A DNA stretch of 51,471 nt from NCBI GenBank assembly GCA_050730675.1, contig JBOHNM010000008.1, positions 1 to 51,471 of the forward strand, given 5' to 3'. Origin of the DNA: JBOHNM01 sp050730675 (GTDB lineage Bacteria; Planctomycetota; Phycisphaerae; Phycisphaerales; UBA1924). Positions 16,566-25,500 of the stretch are shown here, one piece after another (positions within the stretch are counted from its first letter, which is position 1; every line of letters starts with the position of its first letter). Below the pieces are notes generated by a model that made no database searches, had not been told where the DNA came from, and worked only from the letters and a program-made list of their open reading frames with translations. The position numbers were made by a program, and so were the translations under genes.

Positions 16566-17900
16566 ATGATCGCGGTACTCCGAATCACGGCCTTGGCCTG
16601 CGCAACCCTGATCGGCGGGCCGGCCGTCCATGCGCAGAACACGTACACGACGATCAACCTCGTTGCGAATTCCGCGGCCTATTCGCCGCAGATCGTCGAT
16701 CCGCTGCTGATTGACGGGTGGGGGATCACCCTTCGCCCGCCCGGCGCCGGCGGGCACTTCTGGATCACCAACACTGCGACGGGCACAACAACCACATATG
16801 TAGGTGATGTCGCCGGCGTCCCGCTGCACCAGGACGCTCTGACCGTGGTAGACATCCCACCGGGATTGCTCCAGACGGCGGTGGACCCCGACGCGCTGAG
16901 CCAGCCGGCGGGGCAGGTGTACGCGGGTTGGTCCAATTCCGATTTCGTGGTGTCGGCCGAGGGGATCACCGGGGCGAGCAAGTTCATCTTCGCGACGCTC
17001 GACGGGACCATTTCCGGGTGGCGCGACGGCATGACGCGGGCGGTGACGATGGTGGACCAGTCGGCGGGGGGCTCGGCGTTCTTCGGGATCGCGGTGACCC
17101 AACAGCCATCGGGCAACCGGCTCTACGTGGCCGATTTCGGGCTGGAGACCGTGTCGGTCTACAACGATCAGTTCCAGAAAGTCACGACCGCGGGCGATTG
17201 GCGCGCCGCCGACATTCCCCCCGTGTTCGTGCCGTGGAATCTGCAGTACGTGGACGGGCAGATCATCGCCCTGTACGCCCGCCTGGGCGACGAGACGCGT
17301 GAAGAGGAGCACTATCCGGGGTACGGCTATGTCGCGGCGTTCGATCTCGAGGGTCGTCACCTGCACACGTACCAGCACGGCCTGTTCCTCAACGCCCCCT
17401 GGGGCATCGCGGTTGCGCCGGACTCGTTCGGTCCACTCGCTGGGAAGCTGCTGGTGGCGAATTTTGCGGATGGAACGATCGTCGCCTTCGACCGCATTAC
17501 CCATACATTTGTGGATTATCTGAGGGGCGTCGACGGGCAACCGCTGGTGGTTGACGGGGTCTGGGGCATGGTCTTCGGCAACGGCGTGCGTTTGGGGTAC
17601 GCCAATCACCTCTACTTCGCCGCGGGTCCCAACGGCGAGGAGAACGGCGTGTTCGGGAAGATCGTCTGGGTCAATTCTGCTTGCCGCGCCGATGTGAGCC
17701 TCACCGGTGGTGCGCCGGGACACGACGGCCTGGTCACCGTGGACGACCTTGTCGGCTGCCTCTCAGCCTTCTTCGGCGGAGACCAGTCCATTGCCGACGT
17801 CGCTTCGCCCGGCGGCCAGTCGACGCCGGACGGCGCACTGACCGTGGATGATCTGGTGGTTTACCTCGCGGCGTTCTTCGGCGGGTGTTCAGGGAATTGA
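16566..17900 (+). CDS. TIGR03118-like secreted protein with GC-type dockerin tail
   Basis: The start is ATG 16566 with AAGGAG at 16553-16558. The 444-residue protein has a signal peptide ending AVHAQ. Residues ~25-365 match the TIGR03118 family: NLVANSAAYSPQIVDPLLIDGWGI, FWITNTATGTTTTYVGD, GWRDGMTRAVTMVD, GNRLYVADFGLETVSVYND, APWGIAVAPDSFGPLAGKLLVANFADGTI and GVWGMVFGNGVRLG, a propeller-like repeat pattern with unknown activity. The usual C-terminus of that family is followed here by a GC-type dockerin tail (373-444) ending FFGGCSGN. The family is often found with PEP-CTERM tails; the swap for a dockerin tail shows this lineage can put either tag on similar domains. Confidence 0.85.
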   Translation: MIAVLRITALACATLIGGPAVHAQNTYTTINLVANSAAYSPQIVDPLLIDGWGITLRPPGAGGHFWITNTATGTTTTYVGDVAGVPLHQDALTVVDIPPGLLQTAVDPDALSQPAGQVYAGWSNSDFVVSAEGITGASKFIFATLDGTISGWRDGMTRAVTMVDQSAGGSAFFGIAVTQQPSGNRLYVADFGLETVSVYNDQFQKVTTAGDWRAADIPPVFVPWNLQYVDGQIIALYARLGDETREEEHYPGYGYVAAFDLEGRHLHTYQHGLFLNAPWGIAVAPDSFGPLAGKLLVANFADGTIVAFDRITHTFVDYLRGVDGQPLVVDGVWGMVFGNGVRLGYANHLYFAAGPNGEENGVFGKIVWVNSACRADVSLTGGAPGHDGLVTVDDLVGCLSAFFGGDQSIADVASPGGQSTPDGALTVDDLVVYLAAFFGGCSGN

Positions 17901-17922
17901 GTCGCGCCGTTGGTCGCGTTGC

Positions 17923-18549
17923 TCAACCCTTGATGCCGCGGCGCTGCATCTCGGTGCGGACCGTGTTCACGGCCTGCGTGATGGACTCGTCGAGGTCCTT
18001 GTTCACGATGAACTGGTTGTAGACGCTGCAGACGCGGGCGGTCTCGATCTCTTTGCGGGCGGCGGCGAAGCGGCGCTGGATCTTCTCCTCGTCCTCGCGT
18101 TTGCGGCAGCGGAGGCGCTTGAGGAGTTCGTCCTCGCTGGGAGGGAGGATGAAAAGGGCGAAGGCCTCGGGCATCTGCTGCTTGACGCTGATGGCGCCTT
18201 GAACGTCGATCTCGAGGATGACCAGGCGGCCGCGGCGGAGCTGCTCGACGACCCAGGCCTTGGGCGTGCCGTAGCGCTTGCCGAAGACACCGGCGTGCTC
18301 GAGGAGTTCGTGGCCGGCGACCATGCGGTCAAACGCGGGCTCGCTGACGAAGTGGTAATCGACGCCGTCCACGTCGGCCTCGGTGGGAGCGCGGGTGGTG
18401 GCAGAGACACTGAACACGGATCCGGGGATCTGGCGTTCGACGGCGCGGGTGATGGTGGTCTTGCCGACGCCCGAGGGGCCGCTGATGATCAGCAGCATGC
18501 CGTCGTCGGTGTCGGTGGGCAGGCGGTGGAGCGGGGCCGGGGGCGTCAT
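17923..18549 (-). CDS. gmk: Guanylate kinase
   Basis: 208 residues. It phosphorylates GMP to GDP with ATP in the cytoplasm. The P-loop is GPSGVGKT at 24-31. The GMP-binding region includes SATTRAPTEADVDGVDYHFVSE and GKRYGTPKAWV, followed by ILEIDVQGAISVKQQMP and the lid RCRKREDEEKIQRRF. Length is normal for the family. The 17-residue extension before M18 has no ribosome site, so translation could also begin at M18 (ATG 18498). It is the last gene of a probable lipoprotein-pyrB-gmk run on the minus strand, 32 bp after pyrB. Confidence 0.95.
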   Translation of the reverse strand: MTPPAPLHRLPTDTDDGMLLIISGPSGVGKTTITRAVERQIPGSVFSVSATTRAPTEADVDGVDYHFVSEPAFDRMVAGHELLEHAGVFGKRYGTPKAWVVEQLRRGRLVILEIDVQGAISVKQQMPEAFALFILPPSEDELLKRLRCRKREDEEKIQRRFAAARKEIETARVCSVYNQFIVNKDLDESITQAVNTVRTEMQRRGIKG

Positions 18550-18581
18550 GGGGCGAGGGTACCCGGGCAGCGTGAGAGAAC

Positions 18582-19700
18582 CTACTTAGCACCCAGGCAG
18601 AGGCTGAGAACGGCCATGCGCACGGCGACGCCGTGGGAAACCTGTCGGAGGACCATGGAGCGGCCGGAATCGGCGACTTCCGGTGTAAGTTCGACGCCGC
18701 GGTTGATGGGACCGGGGTGCATGATGATGGCGCCGCGCTTCATGTGGCCGGCGCGGCGCGGTGAAATGCCGTACAACTCGTGGTACTCGCGAATGGAGGC
18801 GATGGCGTTGGAGCTGGTGGCCTTGGGAGCATTCTCGCCGGCGCCCGGCTGCTTGATCTCGTGGCGCTCGAACTGGATGCGCAGGACGTTGATCGCATCA
18901 GCCCGGTGGATGACGGCGTCGAGATCGTGGGCGACTTCGCAGCCGAGAGTGGTGAAGGCGGCGGGGACGAGCGAGGGTGGCCCGACGCAGATGACGCGGG
19001 CGCCGAGAGCGGTCATGCCGGCGACGCCGGAGCGGGCGACGCGCGAAGAGCCGATGTCACCGAGGATGACGACGGTGAGGCCCTTGAGATCGAAGGTGTC
19101 GAGACGGTCGAATGCCGCGGCGAGGGTGTAGATATCGAGCAGGCCCTGCGTCGGGTGCTCGTGGCGGCCATCACCGGCGTTGATGATCGATGGGATGGGG
19201 ACGGGCGAGCCGCCGTTGCGGGCCGCGGCGTCGTGGCGCTCTTGCAGTGTGCGGACGACCAGGTGGGTGGAACCGCTGGAACGGTGACGGATGACCATGG
19301 CGTCGGCGCCCATGGCGGCGATGTTGAGAACGGTGTCGCCGACGGTCTCGCCCTTGCTGACCGACGAGCCCATGTTGGTGAGGTCGATGACGCGGACGCC
19401 CAGGCGTGCGGCGGCGACGGAGAATGAGACCCGCGTGCGGGTGGAGTCCTCGAAAAAGAGGTTGGCGGCGACCATGCCGCGGAGTTCGCTTGAAAAATCC
19501 TTGCCGCCGCCGCCGACCTCGTTGGGGTCGATGAGCGAGGCCGGAAGACCCTCGGCGTAGGTGCGCGTGCGGCGGAGGACGGTGCGCAGGTCGGCCGCGG
19601 GGAGGCCGTAGAGCTGCAGGAGGTGGCGGTGGGGCCAGCGGCCGGTCACGGCGGGCGCGGGCTTGCGGCGGGGCCTGGATCGCACGGCGGCTTTGCTCAC
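18582..19700 (-). CDS. pyrB: Aspartate carbamoyltransferase, catalytic chain
   Basis: 372 residues. It catalyses carbamoyl phosphate + aspartate to N-carbamoyl-aspartate, the committed step of UMP synthesis. The carbamoyl-phosphate loop is FFEDSTRTRVSF (STRTR at 86-90). Also present are MGSSVSKGET, HPTQGLLDIYTL, LGDIGSSRVARSG and HPGPINRGVEL. GTG 19700 is preferred as the start because GGAG lies 9 nt before it; an in-frame GTG at 19715 is possible but lacks a site. A basic N-terminal extension (about 25 residues) and a Gly-rich insert (EVGGGGKDFSSEL) lengthen it relative to the usual ~310. No pyrI or dihydroorotase is adjacent. Confidence 0.93.
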   Translation of the reverse strand: MSKAAVRSRPRRKPAPAVTGRWPHRHLLQLYGLPAADLRTVLRRTRTYAEGLPASLIDPNEVGGGGKDFSSELRGMVAANLFFEDSTRTRVSFSVAAARLGVRVIDLTNMGSSVSKGETVGDTVLNIAAMGADAMVIRHRSSGSTHLVVRTLQERHDAAARNGGSPVPIPSIINAGDGRHEHPTQGLLDIYTLAAAFDRLDTFDLKGLTVVILGDIGSSRVARSGVAGMTALGARVICVGPPSLVPAAFTTLGCEVAHDLDAVIHRADAINVLRIQFERHEIKQPGAGENAPKATSSNAIASIREYHELYGISPRRAGHMKRGAIIMHPGPINRGVELTPEVADSGRSMVLRQVSHGVAVRMAVLSLCLGAK

Positions 19701-19737
19701 GGGCCGAAACTCCACAAACGTGTGTGTATTTCCACGG

Positions 19738-20328
19738 TCACGGGGCGGACGAGTACGGCTTGGCGGCGCCGGCCGGGAGGGGGTTGGGCGGGGGAACTTC
19801 CATCATGCCGATAGGCATGGTGCGGTGGAAGGTGACGTGCCACGGGGAGACGCCGCTGGAGAGGTAGACGGTGACGCCCTGGTAGAGCGTCTTGTCAATG
19901 GCCTTGCCGCCGACGCCGACAACGGGGCGGATGATGTCAACGGTGGCGGAGGTGCCGCGGACGTTGACGCCGGCGACGGTGTAGAGGGGCAATTCGGGTT
20001 GGCCCTCGATGAGCGGGTGAGCGGCAGGGCCGGCGCTCTCGACGACGTGGTAGTAGGTGTGCACGCTGGCACCGGGCGGGAGGCTGATGGTGAAGGGGAC
20101 GTCGTAGACCTGGCCGGGCATGGGGTCCGGGACCGGCGGGTAGCGGTCGGCGACGAACTTCATCGCGACGGCCATGACCACCGGCGTGGGGGTGAAGTTG
20201 ACATCGTTGATCGCGGTGTTGCCCTCGACGGGGGGCCAGGAGCTGTACCCGTAGCAGCCGCCGAGCGCAACGGCGACTGCGGTAAGCGTGGCGGCAGTAA
20301 GGAGGCAGGAGGGCGTGGGTCGGGGCAT
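19738..20328 (-). CDS. Putative lipoprotein of unknown function
   Basis: 196 residues. A basic N-terminus and hydrophobic stretch lead to a lipobox LGGC with the lipidated Cys at 25. The mature part is Pro- and Val-rich with beta-type segments (FTISLPPGASVHTYYHVVE, LPLYTVAGVNVRGTSATVDIIRPVVG) and no known motif. It lies upstream of pyrB (37 bp to the preferred start) and divergent from ubiX. I do not recognise the family. The shared orientation with pyrB may only reflect read-through. Confidence 0.7.
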   Translation of the reverse strand: MPRPTPSCLLTAATLTAVAVALGGCYGYSSWPPVEGNTAINDVNFTPTPVVMAVAMKFVADRYPPVPDPMPGQVYDVPFTISLPPGASVHTYYHVVESAGPAAHPLIEGQPELPLYTVAGVNVRGTSATVDIIRPVVGVGGKAIDKTLYQGVTVYLSSGVSPWHVTFHRTMPIGMMEVPPPNPLPAGAAKPYSSAP

Positions 20329-20456
20329 GGGCCGTGGTCCTTTGGCGTGCTGGGGCGCACTTTATCCGGTGCGCGGGGTCGCCGCCGGAGAGTGGGTGGA
20401 TGTTCCCTACGATCGTGTTCCCTCACCACTGGTGGATCGAACCGGCAAAGGCTTCC

Positions 20457-21200
20457 ATGCCACGCAATGTGTCGAACAACGGCGTTCATCGGCCCGACAG
20501 CGGCGATCAGCCCGAGAAGTCTGCTCATGCGCCAAGGGCGGGTGCTGCCCGGGCAGCTGCACCGCGGCCCGCGGGGACCAAGCGGGTGGTGGTCGGCATT
20601 TCAGGCGCGTCAGGGGCGCGATATGCCACGCGGCTGCTGGAGTTGCTGCTGGTGGGCGGGCACGAGGTGCACCTGGTCGTCACGGAGTTCGGCAGTCGTC
20701 TGCTGTCGGACGAATTGGGTGTCAAGCGGATCGAGTTGGGGGCGCTTGTGCCGGGGCTGAGCGAGGTGCAGCGGAGTGCGGCGGCGGAGCGGCTGTTTGT
20801 TCATCCGCACAAGGATGTCGGCGCGGTGATCGCGTCGGGATCGTTTCTGCATGACGGCATGATTGTGATCCCCTGCTCGTCCACGGCGCTGGGGTACATC
20901 GCGACAGGGTCGGGGAGCAACCTGCTGGCTCGCGCGGCGATGGTGACGTTGAAGGAGCGGCGGCCGCTGATCCTCGTTCACCGCGAGTCGCCGCTGAGCT
21001 TGATCGACATCCGCAACATGGAGACGGTGACGCTGGCGGGGGGGATCATCGCGCCGGCGAACCCCGGGTTCTATCTGCTTCCGCGAACAATTGATGAACT
21101 GGTGGACTTTGTGGTGGGCAAGTGTCTGGATCTGCTGAAGATTGAGCATGGGTTGAAGATTCGCTGGGAGCATGCCGCGGCAGCGGGCGAGGGTGCGTAG
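20457..21200 (+). CDS. ubiX: Flavin prenyltransferase UbiX
   Basis: 247 residues from ATG 20457 (AAAGG at 20447-20451). UbiX joins dimethylallyl phosphate to FMN to make prenylated FMN, the cofactor of UbiD-type decarboxylases. The Rossmann-like FMN motif VVVGISGASGARYATRLLELL begins at about residue 44 (written here only as a landmark). Further motifs are HEVHLVVTEFG, VIASGSFLHDGMIVIPCSSTALGYIA, NLLARAAMVTLKERRPLILVHRESPLS and IIAPANPGFY. The ~43-residue Ala/Pro-rich leader is absent from typical UbiX (~190-210 residues). No ubiD partner is in the window. Confidence 0.93.
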   Translation: MPRNVSNNGVHRPDSGDQPEKSAHAPRAGAARAAAPRPAGTKRVVVGISGASGARYATRLLELLLVGGHEVHLVVTEFGSRLLSDELGVKRIELGALVPGLSEVQRSAAAERLFVHPHKDVGAVIASGSFLHDGMIVIPCSSTALGYIATGSGSNLLARAAMVTLKERRPLILVHRESPLSLIDIRNMETVTLAGGIIAPANPGFYLLPRTIDELVDFVVGKCLDLLKIEHGLKIRWEHAAAAGEGA

Positions 21201-21316
21201 CGACGAACCAGCGAAGGAGAGCCGGTTTCCTGCGGTGAAGACCTCGAATTGTGTTGACAGGTTGGCATCCGTGTGGTCCACTCTGAATGGGGAAACTCTC
21301 ATCGGAGTGGGATGGC

Positions 21317-22396
21317 ATGGAACAGCTTGATCGTCGTGTACTTCTCGCGGGTGCGGGTGTGGCCGGTGCGCTGGCCCTCGCCAAGCTCGCCAAAGCCGGG
21401 CCGCTGACGCCGCCGGCAGGTGCGGTGGCGTCCACGGGCAAAACACTGAACCAAGTGGAGCCGCGCACGGACGTGGCGACGCTGGCAGGGAGTGCCTCGG
21501 CAGTTCACGTGATCAGCCAGCCGGGGTCGTACTACCTCACGACGAATGTGCAGGGTGTCGCCGGCAAGAATGGGATCGAGATCCAAGCGTCGGACGTGAC
21601 GCTTGATCTGAACGGGTTCGCTGTGCAGGGAGTGGCGGGGGCGATCGACGCAATCACCGCGGCCGTCGGGACGGTGGATCGCAAGAACATCTGCGTGATG
21701 AACGGGACGATCCGCGGGTGGGCAGGGGTGGGTATCAACGCATTCTTCGATGCTGACTCGTCAACGTACGGCTCGGCGTACCGGGACCTGCGGATCTCGG
21801 ATTGCCAGGACGGGATTCGCGCGGCGCGTGCCGTCGTTGAATCGTGCGTGCTGCACGACAACTCGGGGACGGGGTGCAACGTCTATGAGTCGACGGTGGC
21901 CAACTGCACCGCGGTCTCCAACGGCACGGGCTTTGGTATTTACTTCAGCTCGAAGATCTCGGGGTGTGCCGCCAAGTTCAACGGTACGGGGATTGATTGC
22001 GGCGGCGGGGCGCACGTCGAGGGGAACGCGGTGGAGGTGAGCTTCGGCACGGGGATCTTTGTGCGCGAGCACTGCCGGGTGGTCGGCAACTCAGTGGCCG
22101 ACTGCAACGGCGACGGGATCAGGGTTGACACGTTGAGCGGCGCGGGGGGCAATGTCATCGAGAACAATTTCGTGGCCAATTGCACGGGGATCGGGTACAA
22201 CGTGCCGGCGATCGCGGAGCCGATAGCCGCGAACCTCGTGGTGCGCAACCGGGCGACACAGAACGGGACGAACTTCAGCATTGATCTGGGGACCAACTCG
22301 GCGGGGCCGATCGTGGACCTGGATGCGCCGGGTTCGTTGACGGGATACACGGCGTCGAGCCATCCGATGGCGAACCTGGGGATCAGCTACGGCTGA
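21317..22396 (+). CDS. Tat-exported right-handed beta-helix protein
   Basis: 359 residues from ATG 21317, chosen because GGAG (21304-21307) fits it and not the in-frame ATG 21287. The N-terminus MEQLDRRVLLAGAGVAGALALA has twin Arg and a hydrophobic stretch, so export is likely through Tat. The body reads as a right-handed parallel beta-helix: PGSYYLTTNVQGVAGKNGIEI, VTLDLNGFAVQG, RDLRISDCQDGIRAARAVVESC, then short repeating rungs such as GCNVYESTVANCTAVSNGTG and GNSVADCNGDGIRV. This fold often serves polysaccharide lyases and adhesins; no catalytic set is evident here. Cys is unusually frequent in the rungs. Confidence 0.85.
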   Translation: MEQLDRRVLLAGAGVAGALALAKLAKAGPLTPPAGAVASTGKTLNQVEPRTDVATLAGSASAVHVISQPGSYYLTTNVQGVAGKNGIEIQASDVTLDLNGFAVQGVAGAIDAITAAVGTVDRKNICVMNGTIRGWAGVGINAFFDADSSTYGSAYRDLRISDCQDGIRAARAVVESCVLHDNSGTGCNVYESTVANCTAVSNGTGFGIYFSSKISGCAAKFNGTGIDCGGGAHVEGNAVEVSFGTGIFVREHCRVVGNSVADCNGDGIRVDTLSGAGGNVIENNFVANCTGIGYNVPAIAEPIAANLVVRNRATQNGTNFSIDLGTNSAGPIVDLDAPGSLTGYTASSHPMANLGISYG

Positions 22397-22454
22397 CGAG
22401 GATGGAAAAGGCACAGAGCCAAACACAAGAATGTCTTGAATGTGCGCGAGGTTC

Positions 22455-22504
22455 GCCCTCATCCCAACCCTCTCCCAGCAGGACTCGGGAAGAAGGATGG
22501 GGGC
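22455..22504. repeat. Imperfect dyad between convergent genes
   Basis: GCCCTCATCC (22455-22464) pairs with GGATGGGGGC (22495-22504, one G-U), with CAACCCTCTCCC and GGGAAGAAG between the arms. It directly follows the dnaE stop codon on the minus strand. It looks like a dispersed intergenic palindrome that may act as a terminator; no U-tract is present. Confidence 0.45.
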
Positions 22505-22505
22505 A

Positions 22506-25500
22506 TCAATCCCCGCTGGGTTTGCGGCGTTGCCAAGGCTTGGGCTCGTCCTTGACCTGCTCGGGAGGGCCGCCGATGAGCGTGACGTTGCCCTCGCCGA
22601 CCAGGACCGTGAGGGGGCGGAGGAGTTCGGGGGCGGGCGAAACGCGCACTTTTGTGGCATCCAGGAGCACCTCGGCGGCGTCGGTCTTGACGACGATCTC
22701 GACGCCGACAGCGGATTGCTCACCGTCGGCCCTGGGTGGTTCGCGGAGGAGCCCGGCGACCTGCTCGAGGGTCGAGCGGGCCGCGCCGTTGAGGCGGGTC
22801 TCGTCGAGCGTCACGCGGACCTTTTTACACAGGACGCTGGGGCCCATCGACACGTCGATGATGCGTTCGATGATGAGTTGGGGTTCGCCACGGGAGAAAT
22901 CGACCTTGCCGACGACGAAGACGACGCGGTCGGGGGTGATCATCTCGCTGTAGCGGGCGAAGATGTCGCTGAAGGCGACCGCCTCGATCGCGCCGTCCTT
23001 GTCCTCGAGTTTGACGATTCCCATTTTCTGGCCGGCGCTCTTGCCGCTCTTGACGATGAGCGTGCGGACGCTCTGGACGAGCGCGCCGACCACGACGCGG
23101 AGATCCTGGGCGACTAGGCGCTCGCGGATGGAGCGCGTGCTGGCGTTGGCGAGGCCCGCGATCATCCACCGGTGCTGGTCGAGCGGGTGGCTGGAGATGT
23201 AGAAGCCCAGCGCGTCCTTTTCCTGGGTGAGCGTTTCGCTTTCGCTCCAGGCGGGGACGCGAACGAGCGAGCCAGAAGCACCTGCAGAGGAGGCCGCGGG
23301 CTCACCGAAGCCGAAGAGCGCGCCCTGGCCGCTGGCCTTATCAGCCTGGACCTTGATGCCGGCGCTGACGGCGGCCTCGATGCTGGCGGCCATAGCGCTG
23401 CGCAGGGGGCGGCCGTGGAGGCAGTCCATGCCACCGCTCTTGATGAGGGCTTCCATCGCGGACTTGTTGACCGTGCCGCCGCTGGTGCCGCCCGCGCCCG
23501 CGCCGCCGACGGGAAGGCGCTCGCAGAAGTCGAAGAGCGAGGTGTAGGTCTTGGTGCCCTTGCCGGGTGCGCCGGCTCGCTCCTTGATGATCGACTCGAT
23601 GGCCTTGTCGCCGACGCCCTTGATGGCGCCGAGGCCGAAGCGGACGTGGCCGCGGCGGGCCTCGCGGGGCTCGTTCTCCTCGAAGACAACAGCGAAATCG
23701 GCGAGGGACTTGTTCACATCGGGAGGGCGGACCTCTACGCCGACCTTGAGGACCTTGCCGCTGGCGGCGTCGATGAAGCGGGTGTTCTTGCAGTCTTCGA
23801 GGTAGGGGACCCAGTCGGAGACCTGGGAGGAAGCGCTCTCAAAGGTGAGGAACGCAGCCATGTACTGGTTGGGGTAGTAGGTCTTGAGGTACGCGGTCTG
23901 GTAGGCGACGATGGCGTAACCGGTGGAGTGGCTCTTGTTGAAGCCGTAACCGGCGAACTTGAGGATGAGTTCGAAGAGCTCCTCGGCGCCCTGTTTGGTG
24001 AGGCCTTGCTTCTGGGAGCCCTCGACGAACTTGGGGCGTTCCTTCTCGATCTTGTCGTGCTTTTTCTTGCTGATGTTCTTGATCAGCGAGTAGGCATCGC
24101 GGAGCTTGATGCCGCCCAAGCCGTGCACGATCTGCATGACCTGTTCCTGGTACACCATGACGCCGTAGGTCTCGGCGGTATAGCGATCCACGATCTCATG
24201 GATTTTGGGGACGCGGTCCTCCCCGTGCTTGCGCCGGTTGTAGTCGGGGATCAGGTCCATCGGACCCGGGCGGAAGAGCGCGTTGGCGGCGATGAGGTCC
24301 TCGAGGCGGTCGGGTTTCATCTCCACCAGCAGCCGGCGCATGCCGGGGGATTCAAACTGGAAGACGCCGGTGGTGTCGCCGCGGCGGAACATCTCGAAGA
24401 CTTTTTGGTCGTCGAAGGCCAAGCGGTCGAGGTCGAGCGGGTGCGGCCCGCCGTCACCCCCCACGCCCTTGGTGCGGCCGACGGCTGCCCAGACCGCCTC
24501 TTCGGAGAGGCCTTCGTTGATGAGCTTCTTGCAACGCTCGACCACGCTGGCGGTGCGCAGGCCGAGGAAGTCCATCTTCAGCAGGCCCATCTTCTCGCAG
24601 GTGGGGCCGTCCCACTGGGTGACGATGTCCTCGGAGTTGGTGGCCTTGTAGAGCGGGACGATTTCCGAGAGCGGACGGGTGGCGACGATGACGCCGGCGG
24701 CGTGGACGCTGGCGTGGCGGGCCTGGCCCTCGAGTGACCGGGCATTGTCGATGCAGCGGCGCACGATTGGGTCGCCGTCGTAGAGCTTGCGGAGGTCGGG
24801 CTCCTGCTCGAGAGCGCGGTCGAGGGTAATACCGAGTTGCTCGGGAACGAGCTTGGCGATCTTGTCGGCCTCGCTGAGGGGAATCTCCAGCACGCGCGCA
24901 ACATCGCGGATGGCGGCCTTGGCCTTAAGGGTTCCGAAGGTGATGATCTGGGCGACGTGGCCGTACTTGTTGCGGACATAATCGATGACGCGGGAGCGCC
25001 CGTCCTGGCAGAGGTCGATATCGATATCGGGGTATTCGCTGCGGTCGGGATCGGTAAATCGCTCGAAGAGCAGACCGTAACGGACCGGGCAGGCATTGGA
25101 GAGGCCGACGACGTAGCCGACCATGGTGCCGACGCCCGAACCACGGGCAATGGCGGGGATGCCGCGCTCGCGCCCCCAGCTCACAAAGTCCCAGACGATC
25201 AGGAAGTAGGCGCTGATGTCCTTGTCGGCGAGGATCTTGAGCTCGCGCTCCAGGCGGGCGCGCTTTTCCTTGGCCGCATCGGTCTGGGCGGTCCATTCGG
25301 CGGGGCCATAGCGCCAGATGAAGCCGGCCTCGGCGACGATGCGCAGGGCGGCATCGCACTCGGACTTGCTGGCGGCAAGGTCCTCAGCGCTCGGGCGACG
25401 CATCGGGAGGACCTCGAACTTGGCGCAATAGGCCTTGTACCACGCCGTAAGGTCGCCGCCGAAGGCGGGATCGTCGTGACGAGGCAGGTCCTTTTTGTCG

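Noticed and set aside
1369..21120. Apparent excess of the codon pair TTT-GTG (rare TTT for Phe chiefly before GTG), for example at 1370, 5643, 9203, 17509 and 21110
   Set aside because: Noticed by eye only. TTC-GTG also occurs (5300, 17226), and without a codon-pair count over the genome this cannot be told from chance.
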